A model generated the notes under the pieces. It was not told the origin of the DNA and searched no databases. It saw only the letters and a list, made by a program, of their open reading frames with translations. A program made the translations under genes and the position numbers. From Nocardioides pocheonensis (GTDB taxonomy: Bacteria; Actinomycetota; Actinomycetes; Propionibacteriales; Nocardioidaceae), in assembly GCF_003725535.1 (NCBI RefSeq), contig NZ_RJSF01000044.1:148419-212418 (forward strand): a DNA stretch of 64,000 nucleotides, in the 5' to 3' direction. Numbering within the stretch: the stretch's first letter is position 1; each line of letters starts with the position of its first letter. Shown piece by piece: positions 32,367 through 41,372 of the stretch.

Positions 32367-34502
32367 TCAGTCTTGTCGCGCGTCCGACCGGGCGACCTCG
32401 GGCACGTCGTCGGGCAGGGCACCTGACCACGGCGGCAGCTCGACGCAGACCCGGCTGCCGCCGGACGGGGACGGCTCGATCCAGATCCGGCCGCCGTGCC
32501 GCTCCGCGACCCGGCGGCAGATCGCCAGCCCGATCCCGGTCCCGGGCACCCCGGCGGTCCCGCTGCCGCGCTGGAACATCTCGAAGACCCGCTCGCGCTC
32601 GTCCTCGGCGAAGCCGGCGCCGTTGTCGCTCACGCGCAGGATGCAGCGGTCCTCCGCCACCTCGACGAGCGCGTCGACCACCACCTCCGGGGTGCGGTCC
32701 GCGGGCACGTACTTGATCGCGTTGCCGACCAGGTTGGCGACCAGCTGCCGGAGCTGGGCCTCGTCGCCGGCCACGACGGGCAGGCGGGCGACGCTGCACG
32801 CCGCCGGGCGGCCCGCCGAGCCGAGCTGGGCGTCCACCACGTCACGGGCCAGTGCATCCAGGTGGACCGGTCGGGGCGGGTGCGCCTCCCGGCCGATGCT
32901 CACGTAGGACAGCAGGTCGTCGATGAGCAGCACCCCGCGGTCGGCAGTCTGGCCGATCCGCTGGATCCAGTGCCGGGTCTCCTCCGGCCCCCAGTCGGAG
33001 GTCTCCAGCTCGGCCAGGACCAGATCGGACTGCATCTGGATCGTGGTCAGCGGCGAGCGCAGGTCGTGCGCGGCGATCGCGGCGAACTCCGCCAGGTCGG
33101 CGTTGAGCCGCCGCAGGTTCTGCTCGGCGCGCTTGCGCGCGGTGATGTCGCGCACGAAGGCGTGGAAGCCCGTGCCGCCCTCCTCCTGGTCGGCCCACAC
33201 GGTCAGCTCCACGGGGATCCGCGCGCCGGAGCGGTTCAGGGCCTCGAGCTCGAGCTGCTGGCCCAGGATCGGCGCCTCCCCGGTGCGCAGGTAGCGGGTG
33301 AGCCCGGCCTGGTGCGCAGCGGCGTGGCTCGGCGGGATGATCAGGTTCTCCAGGAACTCCCCGACGGCCTCGTTGCGTGACCAGCCGAAGACCCCGGCGG
33401 CCGCGTCGTTCCAGTCGGTGACCCGCCCCTCGGTGTCGATCGCGATGTAGGCGTCGGCAGCGGTCGCGAGGATCTGCCGGGTACGCCGCACGCTGGCCGC
33501 CAGCTCGGCCTCGATCCGGGCACGGTCGGCGAGCACCTCCTGGGCCATCCGGAGCGCGTCCTCGGCTCCGCCGCGTCGCAGGTCGACGTCGCGCAGGTGC
33601 TCGCCCTGGAACCACACCAGGGCGGCGCCGACGTTGGCCACCACGGTCACGAAGATGGCCAGGGCGACCCGGCCGTCGTAGAGCCCGTGGCGGAGGCCGG
33701 CCACGATCACGCCGCCCGCGGCGTACGGGAGGAGCAGCGCCCAGGGCAGCACCTGGCGCATGATCACGCCGCCCGCGGTGTTGCCGACGACGACCGCGAC
33801 GTAGCCGCTGCAGGGGCGCAGGAAGAGCACGCCCAGACCGGACACGACCATCGCGACCGCCGTGTGCACGGCCATCGTGTTGAACGGCCCGACGCCGTAC
33901 AGGCCGCGGACGCCGTAGGTGTAGCCGACGACCGCGGTCATGCCGATCGTCGCTGCCAGGACCGCCAGGCTCTGCGCGCTGCGCACCATCCGACGGGCGC
34001 TGAGCAGCACCGCGGTGGACAGCGCGATCAGGCTCACCGCGGTCATCTGGGCCATCCGGCCCGGCACCGGGGAGAGGGGGTCGCCGGGGTCGAGCCCGAA
34101 GGGGTTGTCCGTCGGCAGCTGGAGCCCGAAGACCTGCTCGATCCCGGTGACCAGCGCCACGGCGAGCACCAGCCCGGCGAGCACGGCGCCGACCTGCAGG
34201 CCTCGGCGGTTCCCGCTGAGCTGGGCGGCGGCGGAGGCGGTGATCGCCGCGCCGAGGGCGGTCAGACAGACCGCGGTCGTGAACTTCATCGTCACCAGGT
34301 CGGGCGCGATCCGGGTCAGCGCCGGAAGCCCGAGGACCCAGCCGGCGATCACGACGATCCCGGTCGCGGAGACGAGGACTCCCGCGACGCCGGCACCACG
34401 CACCAGGAACTGCACCCGGGCGGCGCTCGGACGACTGTTGCGACCGCAGTCGGCGACGGCGCGCGTCAGCGTCACAGCGCGCTCGGCGCGCGGCTCGCTC
34501 AT
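32367..34502 (-). CDS. Membrane PAS-domain sensor histidine kinase
   Basis: 711 aa. The N-terminal half (about 30-330) has about eight membrane segments with no known ligand pocket. A PAS domain (about 345-465, AYIAIDTEGRVTDWNDAAAG) is followed by HisKA (IAAHDLRSPLTTI, phospho-acceptor His near 485) and a full HATPase domain (NLVGNAIKYV, DNGAGF, GTGIGLAI). The kinase looks complete, but no response regulator is adjacent, so it is an orphan. ATG at 34502 after GGAGGCGAC. The N-terminal signal is unknown. Confidence 0.85.
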   Translation of the reverse strand: MSEPRAERAVTLTRAVADCGRNSRPSAARVQFLVRGAGVAGVLVSATGIVVIAGWVLGLPALTRIAPDLVTMKFTTAVCLTALGAAITASAAAQLSGNRRGLQVGAVLAGLVLAVALVTGIEQVFGLQLPTDNPFGLDPGDPLSPVPGRMAQMTAVSLIALSTAVLLSARRMVRSAQSLAVLAATIGMTAVVGYTYGVRGLYGVGPFNTMAVHTAVAMVVSGLGVLFLRPCSGYVAVVVGNTAGGVIMRQVLPWALLLPYAAGGVIVAGLRHGLYDGRVALAIFVTVVANVGAALVWFQGEHLRDVDLRRGGAEDALRMAQEVLADRARIEAELAASVRRTRQILATAADAYIAIDTEGRVTDWNDAAAGVFGWSRNEAVGEFLENLIIPPSHAAAHQAGLTRYLRTGEAPILGQQLELEALNRSGARIPVELTVWADQEEGGTGFHAFVRDITARKRAEQNLRRLNADLAEFAAIAAHDLRSPLTTIQMQSDLVLAELETSDWGPEETRHWIQRIGQTADRGVLLIDDLLSYVSIGREAHPPRPVHLDALARDVVDAQLGSAGRPAACSVARLPVVAGDEAQLRQLVANLVGNAIKYVPADRTPEVVVDALVEVAEDRCILRVSDNGAGFAEDERERVFEMFQRGSGTAGVPGTGIGLAICRRVAERHGGRIWIEPSPSGGSRVCVELPPWSGALPDDVPEVARSDARQD

Positions 34503-34684
34503 GTCGCCTCCGTCCGGCTCGGCGCGTTGAGGGAGCGGGGCGGAGACCGGCTCCGGCGCCGGGCTCCCACCACGCTCCCGGGACGACGTGCCTTGTGACA
34601 CCAACATCGGCAGGGACCTGCCGTACCTGACCGATTCTCGACGTTCTCCCTCGGCGCGGGCAGGGGCCAAGGACCCCGATCGGG

Positions 34685-35527
34685 TCACCGCTCGCGCAGC
34701 CACCCCAACGCGTCGCCCGCCGCGTCGAGGACCGAGACGTGCCCGTCACCGGCCCGGATCCGCAGGTCCGCGCCCGGGATGTGCGCCGCCAGCCACCGGG
34801 CGTGCCCGCTGGGCACGACGGGGTCGGCCGCACCGTGGAGCAGCAGGGTCGGCGCCGCGATGTCGGCGGGGTCGAACCCCCACGGGGACACGAAGGCGAC
34901 CTCGTCGTCGACCAGTCCCTCGAGCCCCGCACCGGCCTCGGGGCCGGTCACGGTCTCCAGCCAGCGCCACCGCCCGGCCAGGGCTCGGCGGTCGGCCGCC
35001 ACCGGCTCGGTCTCGGGGGCGGGCTCGGGCGGGCCCGACCCGGCCTGCTCGTGGGCGATCCGGGCGTCCCGGCCGGCCTCGGCGGCCCGCAGCGAGGCGA
35101 CGTCGGCGGGGCCCATGCCGGCGTACCAGTCGAGGCCGCGGGCGTCCCGCGGGGCGAGTCCGGAGATGCAGATCGTCGCCGTCACCCGGCCGGTCAGCAG
35201 GGCCGCGCAGGCGAGGGCGTGCGGGCCACCGCCGGAGTGGCCGGCGACGGCGAACCGGTCGAGCCCGAGCGCGTCGGCGACCGCGGCGACGTCGGCGGCC
35301 ACCGAGGCGACGTCCCGGCCGGGGCGCGGCGTCGAGCCGCCGTAGCCGGGGCGGTCGTGGCCGATCCAGCGCAGGCCCACGCGCTCCGAGGCGGCCGCCC
35401 AGGGTGCGGGCGGCGTGCCGATGTTGGGGGTGCCGTGCTGCCAGAGCACGGCCAGGGCACCGCGCCCACCCGTGTCGCGCACGCGCAGCGTCCGGCCGTC
35501 GTCCAGGCGCAGGTCTCGCTCGAGCAC
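34685..35527 (-). CDS. Alpha/beta hydrolase
   Basis: 280-residue cytosolic hydrolase. Nucleophile motif GHSGGG (about 96-101), aspartate in LLLHGAADPVV (about 226-236) and histidine in GDGHVSVL (near 261) make a normal triad; the HGTPN loop near residue 32 supplies the oxyanion hole. Substrate unknown. GTG start with CAGGAT 6 bases upstream. Downstream of the nitronate monooxygenase on the same strand, 40 bases away, so possibly cotranscribed. Confidence 0.85.
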   Translation of the reverse strand: MLERDLRLDDGRTLRVRDTGGRGALAVLWQHGTPNIGTPPAPWAAASERVGLRWIGHDRPGYGGSTPRPGRDVASVAADVAAVADALGLDRFAVAGHSGGGPHALACAALLTGRVTATICISGLAPRDARGLDWYAGMGPADVASLRAAEAGRDARIAHEQAGSGPPEPAPETEPVAADRRALAGRWRWLETVTGPEAGAGLEGLVDDEVAFVSPWGFDPADIAAPTLLLHGAADPVVPSGHARWLAAHIPGADLRIRAGDGHVSVLDAAGDALGWLRER

Positions 35528-35567
35528 GTGCCCATCCTGACGCGGTCGGGTGCTGCCGCCCCAGGTC

Positions 35568-37019
35568 TCAGCCGGCGGTGAGCCAGGCGACCACGTCGGC
35601 GCCCGACCAGCCCCGCGGGTGCGCCTCGGCCAGCTGCCGGACCCCGGCCAGGTCGGAGCCGAGGGTCACGAGGGCCGGCTCGGTGTAGCCGTCGCGCCGG
35701 GTCTGCGCGAGGCCGACGTCCGCGGTGAGCGCGTTGCACAGGCACGCGCGACCCGTCGTGTCGGCAGGGTCGCCTCCCTTGCGGACGTACATGTGCACCG
35801 GTTCCCCGGGACAGCGGTAGCCGAGGCCGCCGTCGTCGGTGCGGTACGGCGTGCGCAGGTAGCTCAGGTCGCAGAGCCGCTGGCGCGCGTCGTACACCTG
35901 CGCGTCGGCGAGCGTGCCGGGCAGCCGGGCGACCTTGAACGGGAAGCCGGTCGGGGAGGCCAGCAGGTCCGTGTGCACCTCGATGGTCCCGGCGACCGCG
36001 CGGGAGCGGAGGCCGTCGCGCAGCGCCGGCGTCAGTCCGGACTCCTCGGCCAGCGCGAACGCGGTGCCGACCTGGACGCCGGCGGCGCCGGCGGCCAGCG
36101 CCTCCGCGAGTCGCGCCGGGCTGCCGTGGCTGCCGGCCAGCCAGAACGGCAGGCCCAGGGCGGCGAGCTTCTCCAGGTCGACCTCGTCGCGCGGCCCGTA
36201 GACGGGCTCGCCGTGCTCGTCGACCTCGATCCGCCCACGGGGCGGGGCGTTGTGGCCGCCGGCCCGGGGTCCCTCGACGACGAAGCCGTCCGGGCGGGTC
36301 GCCCCGTCACGGGCCAGGTAGGCCGCGAGCACCGTGGCCGAGACGATGGCCAGGAAGCTCGGGCGCCGCAGCGTGGGCAGCGCGTCCCCGAGCAGGGCGC
36401 GCGGGTCCACCTCGACCCGGTGCGGGTGGTCGGCGCCGTGCACGTCGACGCCCACGCCACCGGGACGGCCCGCGGCGAGGTCGGTGAGCAGCCCGGGGAT
36501 CTCGCGGGGCACGCCCGCGCCCATGAGGACCGCGTCGACACCGGCCAGCATCGCCCCCAAGGCTGCGGCCGGCGTGGCCATCTGCACCTTCTCGAGGAAG
36601 TTCACGCCGACCCTGCCGTCGTGGCCCTCGCGTGCCAGCCAGACCTCGACGAAGTTCCCCACCACGGCGAGCTCCTGCTGCTCGGGGGTCTGGCGCAGCG
36701 TGAGCTTCGGGACCGGCCGGTACGGGCGCAGGGTCCCCTCGGCGGTGAGCGGTCGCCCCTCCGGCTGGAAGTAGTGGTCCAGCACCCGGCCCGCCATGGC
36801 CCGGTCGGGGAAGGCCGCGAGCGCCCGGCGGGCGTGGCCGTCCGGGTCGCCGTCCTGGAGACGCCGGGCGAGGACGAGGTCCAGGGCCGTGCCCGACACG
36901 ACGCCCAGCCCGCCGGCTCGGGAGACCGACCGTGCCAGCTGCCACGAGGACACTCCGACGCCCATGCCTCCCTGGATCACCGCGGGCAGCCGATCCGCTG
37001 CCGGCCTCGGATTCGCCAC
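35568..37019 (-). CDS. Nitronate monooxygenase-like flavoprotein
   Basis: 483-residue FMN-dependent TIM-barrel enzyme of the nitronate monooxygenase/PfaD-like family. Key blocks: VIQGGMGVGVSSWQLARSVS (substrate face), GVNFLEKVQ, GPRAGGHNAPP (catalytic His region) and AAGAAGVQVGTAFALAEESG (phosphate binding). The C-terminal third is longer than in simple nitronate monooxygenases and ends with a Cys block (ACLCNAL). GTG at 37019 has an AGGAGG site 9 bases upstream. An 18-base palindrome lies in the promoter. Confidence 0.82.
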   Translation of the reverse strand: MANPRPAADRLPAVIQGGMGVGVSSWQLARSVSRAGGLGVVSGTALDLVLARRLQDGDPDGHARRALAAFPDRAMAGRVLDHYFQPEGRPLTAEGTLRPYRPVPKLTLRQTPEQQELAVVGNFVEVWLAREGHDGRVGVNFLEKVQMATPAAALGAMLAGVDAVLMGAGVPREIPGLLTDLAAGRPGGVGVDVHGADHPHRVEVDPRALLGDALPTLRRPSFLAIVSATVLAAYLARDGATRPDGFVVEGPRAGGHNAPPRGRIEVDEHGEPVYGPRDEVDLEKLAALGLPFWLAGSHGSPARLAEALAAGAAGVQVGTAFALAEESGLTPALRDGLRSRAVAGTIEVHTDLLASPTGFPFKVARLPGTLADAQVYDARQRLCDLSYLRTPYRTDDGGLGYRCPGEPVHMYVRKGGDPADTTGRACLCNALTADVGLAQTRRDGYTEPALVTLGSDLAGVRQLAEAHPRGWSGADVVAWLTAG

Positions 37020-37047
37020 GATCTCCGCCCTCCTGTGCACCACCACT

Positions 37048-37065
37048 ACCTACGGTTCCGTAGGT
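37048..37065. promoter_or_regulatory. 18-base palindromic operator, TetR-like
   Basis: ACCTACGG-TT-CCGTAGGT, perfect 8-base arms, about 29 bases upstream of the nitronate monooxygenase start, overlapping its promoter. The form is typical of TetR-family operators. No TetR gene is adjacent. Confidence 0.5.
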
Positions 37066-37267
37066 TCGCACGGCGGACGCACGGGTCACAGGGACCTAAG
37101 ACCCCTCTTCGCCGGGACGCGTCCGAACCAGCAGACAGGGTGCGGGAACCCGCGCGGCACTGAAGCCGGGCGCGCCGCCCGGCTGCTCGGTTATCGCGGT
37201 CGCCGAGCGGGTACGGCGAGTCAGCGGGTGCCGCCCCGGCTGCCCGCAGGCACGGAAGGACTGCGTC

Positions 37268-37792
37268 ATGGAGAGCAAGGCCAAGGCACTGGGCCACCCG
37301 GTCCACCAGATGCTGATCGTGTTCCCGCTCGGGCTGCTGGCCACGGCGGTGGTCTTCGACATCCTCCGGCTGATCACCGGCAACGCCGACTTCTCGGTGG
37401 CCTCGGCGTACGCCATCGCCGCCGGGGTGATCGGCGGCCTGGTCGCCGCGACGTTCGGGCTCATCGACTGGCTCGCGATCCCCACCGGCACGCGGGCCAA
37501 GCGGGTCGGGCTGTGGCACGGAGCCGGCAACGCCGTGGTCGTGGTGCTCTTCGCGCTGAGCTGGCTGCTCCGGGCCGCCGCGGACCAGTGGCATCCGAAC
37601 GCACTCGCGCTGATCCTGGGCTTCGCCGGCGCCGCGATCGCCGGGGTCACCGGGTGGCTGGGTGGCGAGCTCGTCGACCGGCTCGGCGTGGGCGTGCACG
37701 CAGGCGCCGACCTGGACGCCCCGAGCTCGCTGGGCTGGCAGAAGCACGAGCGCCGGACCTGGCACACGCCGCACTTCCGTCCCAGCGCGTGA
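37268..37792 (+). CDS. DUF2231 four-segment membrane protein
   Basis: 174 aa with four membrane segments (about 12-32, 45-68, 85-102 and 112-130). DUF2231 hallmarks are HPVHQMLIVFPLGLL at the start and LWHGAGNAVVVVLF. Histidines in these blocks could bind haem or metal, but the family's function is unknown. GGAAGGA ribosome site. The CDF gene follows 44 bases downstream, so the two are likely one transcript, which suggests metal homeostasis. Confidence 0.85.
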   Translation: MESKAKALGHPVHQMLIVFPLGLLATAVVFDILRLITGNADFSVASAYAIAAGVIGGLVAATFGLIDWLAIPTGTRAKRVGLWHGAGNAVVVVLFALSWLLRAAADQWHPNALALILGFAGAAIAGVTGWLGGELVDRLGVGVHAGADLDAPSSLGWQKHERRTWHTPHFRPSA

Positions 37793-37835
37793 GCCGGCCC
37801 CCTTCGACCGTGCCCGCGGTCCGACCCGCGAGCCC

Positions 37836-38840
37836 GTGAACGAACCGACCGAGCAGGGCGAGGGCACCGCTCCCGGCGCGGAGCGGAGCGCCGAGGCCGG
37901 CCTGCTCACCGTGCTCGTCGCCCTGGCGGCGAACGCGCTGGTCGCGACCGCCAAGACGGTGGCCGCGGTGCTCACCGGGTCGGCCTCGATGGTCGCCGAG
38001 TCGGCCCACTCGTGGGCCGACACCGGCAACGAGGTGTTCCTGCTGCTCGCCGAGCGCCGAGGCGGCCGCCCGGCCGACCCCGGCCACCCGCGCGGCCACG
38101 GCCGGGAGACCTATGTCTGGACGATGTTCGCGGCCGTGGGGCTGCTCGTGGCGGGAAGCGCGCTGTCGGTGTGGCACGGCATCACCGAGCTCCTCGACGG
38201 GCACGCGAGCGGCCACTTCGCGGTGAGCTGGGTGGTGCTCGGCGCCGCGTTCGTCTTCGAGAGCGTCTCGTTCACCCAGGCCGCCCGCCAGGCCCGCGGG
38301 CGCGGACGGCACTTCGGGATGCGCCCGCTGCGGTTCGTGATGGCCACCTCGGACGCCACGCTGCGCGCGGTGTTCCTCGAGGACCTCGCCGCGCTGGCCG
38401 GGCTCGTCCTGGCCGCGCTCGGCATCGGCCTGCACCAGGCCACCGGAGACCCCGCCTGGGACGCGCTCGGCTCGGTGGCCGTCGGGCTGCTGCTCGGGGC
38501 GGTCGCGATCGTGCTGATCGTGCGCAACCACGACTTCCTGGTGGGTCAGACCGTCCCACCCGGACTGTGGGACGAGACCCTCGCCCTCCTGCTGGGGCAC
38601 GACGAGATCGACCGGGTCACCTACCTGCACATCGAGTACGTCGGCCCGATGCGGTTCTTCGTCGTGGCCGCCGTCGACCTCGTCGGCGACGAGCAGGAGT
38701 CCGCGGTCGCCGTCCGGCTGCGCCGGATCGAGACCGACATCGAGCGTCACGAGCCGGTGGTCGACGCGGTGCTGACCCTGTCCACGCCCGACGAGGCGAG
38801 CCTGGCCCTGCATGCCGAGCGCGTGCGGCCCTCCCGTTAA
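37836..38840 (+). CDS. Cation diffusion facilitator (CDF) exporter
   Basis: 334-residue divalent-metal/proton antiporter with six membrane segments and a C-terminal cytosolic domain (about 240-334). Metal site residues lie in VAESAHSWADTGNE (His and Asp, about 53-66) and in FLEDLAALAG (Glu/Asp). A His/Gly-rich loop (GHPRGHGRETYVW) is usual for Zn/Mn/Co types. Substrate metal cannot be fixed. GTG start. Confidence 0.9.
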   Translation: MNEPTEQGEGTAPGAERSAEAGLLTVLVALAANALVATAKTVAAVLTGSASMVAESAHSWADTGNEVFLLLAERRGGRPADPGHPRGHGRETYVWTMFAAVGLLVAGSALSVWHGITELLDGHASGHFAVSWVVLGAAFVFESVSFTQAARQARGRGRHFGMRPLRFVMATSDATLRAVFLEDLAALAGLVLAALGIGLHQATGDPAWDALGSVAVGLLLGAVAIVLIVRNHDFLVGQTVPPGLWDETLALLLGHDEIDRVTYLHIEYVGPMRFFVVAAVDLVGDEQESAVAVRLRRIETDIERHEPVVDAVLTLSTPDEASLALHAERVRPSR

Positions 38841-38919
38841 TTCGGACATTTCCTACTATTTCCGGCGGATTCGTTCGATGATGGAGCCGACCTGACTCCG
38901 CTCGTCTGGACGGCTCCCC

Positions 38920-40098
38920 GTGTCGAAGCTCCTGCTCCGCTCCCCGTCGGCCTCTGCCCGCGCCGCTGCGCTGCGTCCCGCAACCTGGGCCCCGGTCACG
39001 CTCGCCGGCCTGCTGCTGCTCGCGCTCGTGGCGGGGCTGACCGTCCAGCTGTCCCCGCGGGCGGGCGCGATCGGGATCTCGACGACCGTCGACGCGCCGG
39101 CGCCCTACGAGGGCCAGACCACCTGCACCACGGCGCCCCGCCCGGGCACCGTCGCCCTGGCGGCCTGGCTGATGAAGACCTACCCGGTGACCGGGTCGCT
39201 GGGGATGATGCGCGCCTGCAGCGTCGGCGGCCGCAGCGAGCACAAGGACGGGCGCGCCTTCGACTGGAAGGCCGACGTCGCGAAGAAGCGGACCCGCCGG
39301 GCGGCGTACGACTTCATCACCAAGGCGCTGGCCACCGACGACCAGGGCAACGCCCACGCCCTCGCGCGCCGGATGGGCATCATGTACATCATCTACAACG
39401 ACACGATCTGGTCGTCGTACTACGACTTCAAGCCGCGCCCGTACCTCCACGCCGGCTGCAAGAAGCGCCGGAAGTGCTCGCGCACGCTGCGGCACCTCGA
39501 CCACGTGCACATCTCGCTCGGGTACGCCGGGGCGGCGGCCCAGACCTCGTGGTACCGCGAGCGCGGCGTCGCCTCCGAGCCGGTGCTGCACCCGGGCACC
39601 GACGAGCTGGACGCCAACGAGACCGCGGTGACGGCGCTGACCGTGCCGGCGAACGGCACCACGACCACGTCGCCCTTCGAGCTCCGCGCCGGGGTGACCT
39701 ACCGGCTGGTCGTCACCGGGACGGCCCAGTTCGACCCCACCGGCCAGGGCGACGCGAACTGCACCACGGCCCCCGACGGCACGGCGGCACCGACCGGCCG
39801 TGGCCCGCTGACCCCGTCGCTGCCGATCTTCGGCACGGGCGTGTGGGGCGAGGGCAGCCGGCACACCCCGAGCCCGTACGCCGCTCCGACGGTCGACACC
39901 CACGGGGTGCTGGTCAACGGTGCGCTGCGCTGGGAGGGCGGCTGCCAGGCGGACCACGCCTACGAGACCTGGCTCCGCCCGGACACCAAGCAGCCGCTGC
40001 AGCTCCAGTACGCCGACGCGGTGCCCGGCGACGACACCGGGTCGTTCACCGTCTACGTCGCGCGCGACGACATCCTGCGGTCCTCGCTCGTCGGATGA
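38920..40098 (+). CDS. Secreted M15-like (ARB_07466-type) peptidase-fold protein
   Basis: 392 aa. N-terminal signal/anchor (about 22-50) and Ala-rich cleavage area. The Zn-binding pattern S-E-H-K-D-G-R-A-F-D (about 106-115) and H-V-H-I-S (about 194-198) match the M15/D-Ala-D-Ala-carboxypeptidase-like fold, so peptidoglycan is the probable target. A C-terminal beta-rich domain (about 220-390) with two Cys (ANCTTAP, GGCQADHA) is unassigned. GTG start at 38920; the preceding AT-rich TTAATTCGGACATTT stretch probably holds the promoter. Confidence 0.75.
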   Translation: MSKLLLRSPSASARAAALRPATWAPVTLAGLLLLALVAGLTVQLSPRAGAIGISTTVDAPAPYEGQTTCTTAPRPGTVALAAWLMKTYPVTGSLGMMRACSVGGRSEHKDGRAFDWKADVAKKRTRRAAYDFITKALATDDQGNAHALARRMGIMYIIYNDTIWSSYYDFKPRPYLHAGCKKRRKCSRTLRHLDHVHISLGYAGAAAQTSWYRERGVASEPVLHPGTDELDANETAVTALTVPANGTTTTSPFELRAGVTYRLVVTGTAQFDPTGQGDANCTTAPDGTAAPTGRGPLTPSLPIFGTGVWGEGSRHTPSPYAAPTVDTHGVLVNGALRWEGGCQADHAYETWLRPDTKQPLQLQYADAVPGDDTGSFTVYVARDDILRSSLVG

Positions 40099-40116
40099 GC
40101 CGGACGGCGCCGGCGC

Positions 40117-40590
40117 TCAGTCGACCAGCCAGCGCCCGTCGCGCATGAGCGCGCGCCCGGGGATCTCGTCGGCCTCGCGCCACGCCTGGATCCGACGCGG
40201 GCGGAGCACGAAGAACACGTAGCCCGAGGCGGCCCGCGGGTCCCAGTCGGCCTGGCGCAGGTACTGGCGGACCAGGTCGTCCGGCGCCTCCGCGACGTCG
40301 TGCTCCTCCTCGGCGACCGCCTCGATCATCACCACGTCGCGGGTCGGGCCGACGGCGAGGCGTGCGGCCGGCTGCGCCCGCAGGTCGCGGGCCGTCCGCG
40401 ACCGCGCCTGGATCGCGATCGCTGCCCGGTCGTCGTCCAGCCAGGCGAGGCTGACCGGGACGAGGTGCGGCCAGGGCGTCGCGTCCTCGACCGACGCTGT
40501 GGCCACCCACACGTCGATGGCGTCGCGCCGCAGCAGGTCGAGGCTGTCGGCCTTGCGCTGAGGACCACTCCGCGGCTGAGGTGTGCTCAC
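40117..40590 (-). CDS. Split-barrel F420/FMN-type oxidoreductase-like protein
   Basis: 157-residue pyridoxamine-oxidase-like protein: DAIDVWVATASVEDATPWPH, PVSLAWLDDDRAAIAIQARS, then VVMIEAVAEEEHDVAEAPDD and VFFVLRPRRIQAWREADE. The arrangement is that of F420-binding TIGR03618-type split barrels common in actinobacteria. Cofactor and substrate unproved. GTG start with GGAGGAG site. Divergent from the VOC gene at 40646. Confidence 0.78.
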   Translation of the reverse strand: MSTPQPRSGPQRKADSLDLLRRDAIDVWVATASVEDATPWPHLVPVSLAWLDDDRAAIAIQARSRTARDLRAQPAARLAVGPTRDVVMIEAVAEEEHDVAEAPDDLVRQYLRQADWDPRAASGYVFFVLRPRRIQAWREADEIPGRALMRDGRWLVD

Positions 40591-40645
40591 GAGATCTCCT
40601 CCGTGCGTCCTTGGGGCTGTCGGTGTCGGGATGCAGGATGTCGCC

Positions 40646-41359
40646 ATGACTGTGACAGGACGACTCGGCGCCGTCATCTTCGACGCTCCCGACATCGACG
40701 CACTCGCCGACTTCTACGCCGAGCTCACCGGCTGGGAGGTCGACCGACGCGAGCCCGACTGGGTCACGCTCCACACCGACGCCGGCCAGGAGCTGGCCTT
40801 CCAGCTCGCGCCCGACCACGTGCCACCGCAGTGGCCGTCCCCCGACCACCCGCAGCAGGCCCACCTCGACCTGCTCGTCGAGGGTCGGGAGGCCGCGGCG
40901 GAGCGTGCCGTCGGGCTGGGTGCGACCCGGCTGGCCGAGGGCGCCAGCTGGATCACCCTGGCCGACCCGGCCGGCCACCCGTTCGACGTCTGCGAGAAGG
41001 AGGGGGTCGGCCCCGGCATGCAGCTCTACGCCACCACGTTCGACACGGCCGACGCCTCCGGCCTCGCCCGGTTCTATGCCGGCCTGCTCGGCATGGAGGT
41101 GGCCTACGACGGACCCGAGGGCGCGCTCGTCGCCGGCGGCGGCCACAGCCTCATGTTCCAGCAGGTCGAGGACCACCGACCGCCGGCCTGGCCCGACCCC
41201 GCCCGGCCGCAACAGGCCCACCTGGACATCTTCGTCGACGACCTCGACGACTCCGAGGCCCTGGCGACCGAGCTCGGCGCGACCCGGCTGCCGGCCGGCG
41301 ACGAGAAATTCCGGGTGTTCGCCGACCCGTCCGGTCACCCGTTCTGCCTGTGCCTGTGA
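40646..41359 (+). CDS. Two-domain VOC-superfamily protein
   Basis: 237 aa, two tandem VOC modules (about 1-115 and 120-237). Both contain F-Y-A-x-L-x-G/L and end in D-P-A-G-H-P-F and D-P-S-G-H-P-F. The QAHLD histidines (HPQQAHLD and RPQQAHLD) are candidate metal ligands. Substrate unknown. It may have arisen by duplication. The YcaQ-type glycosylase starts 13 bases after its stop. Confidence 0.85.
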   Translation: MTVTGRLGAVIFDAPDIDALADFYAELTGWEVDRREPDWVTLHTDAGQELAFQLAPDHVPPQWPSPDHPQQAHLDLLVEGREAAAERAVGLGATRLAEGASWITLADPAGHPFDVCEKEGVGPGMQLYATTFDTADASGLARFYAGLLGMEVAYDGPEGALVAGGGHSLMFQQVEDHRPPAWPDPARPQQAHLDIFVDDLDDSEALATELGATRLPAGDEKFRVFADPSGHPFCLCL

Positions 41360-41372
41360 GGGGTCCGGGCCT

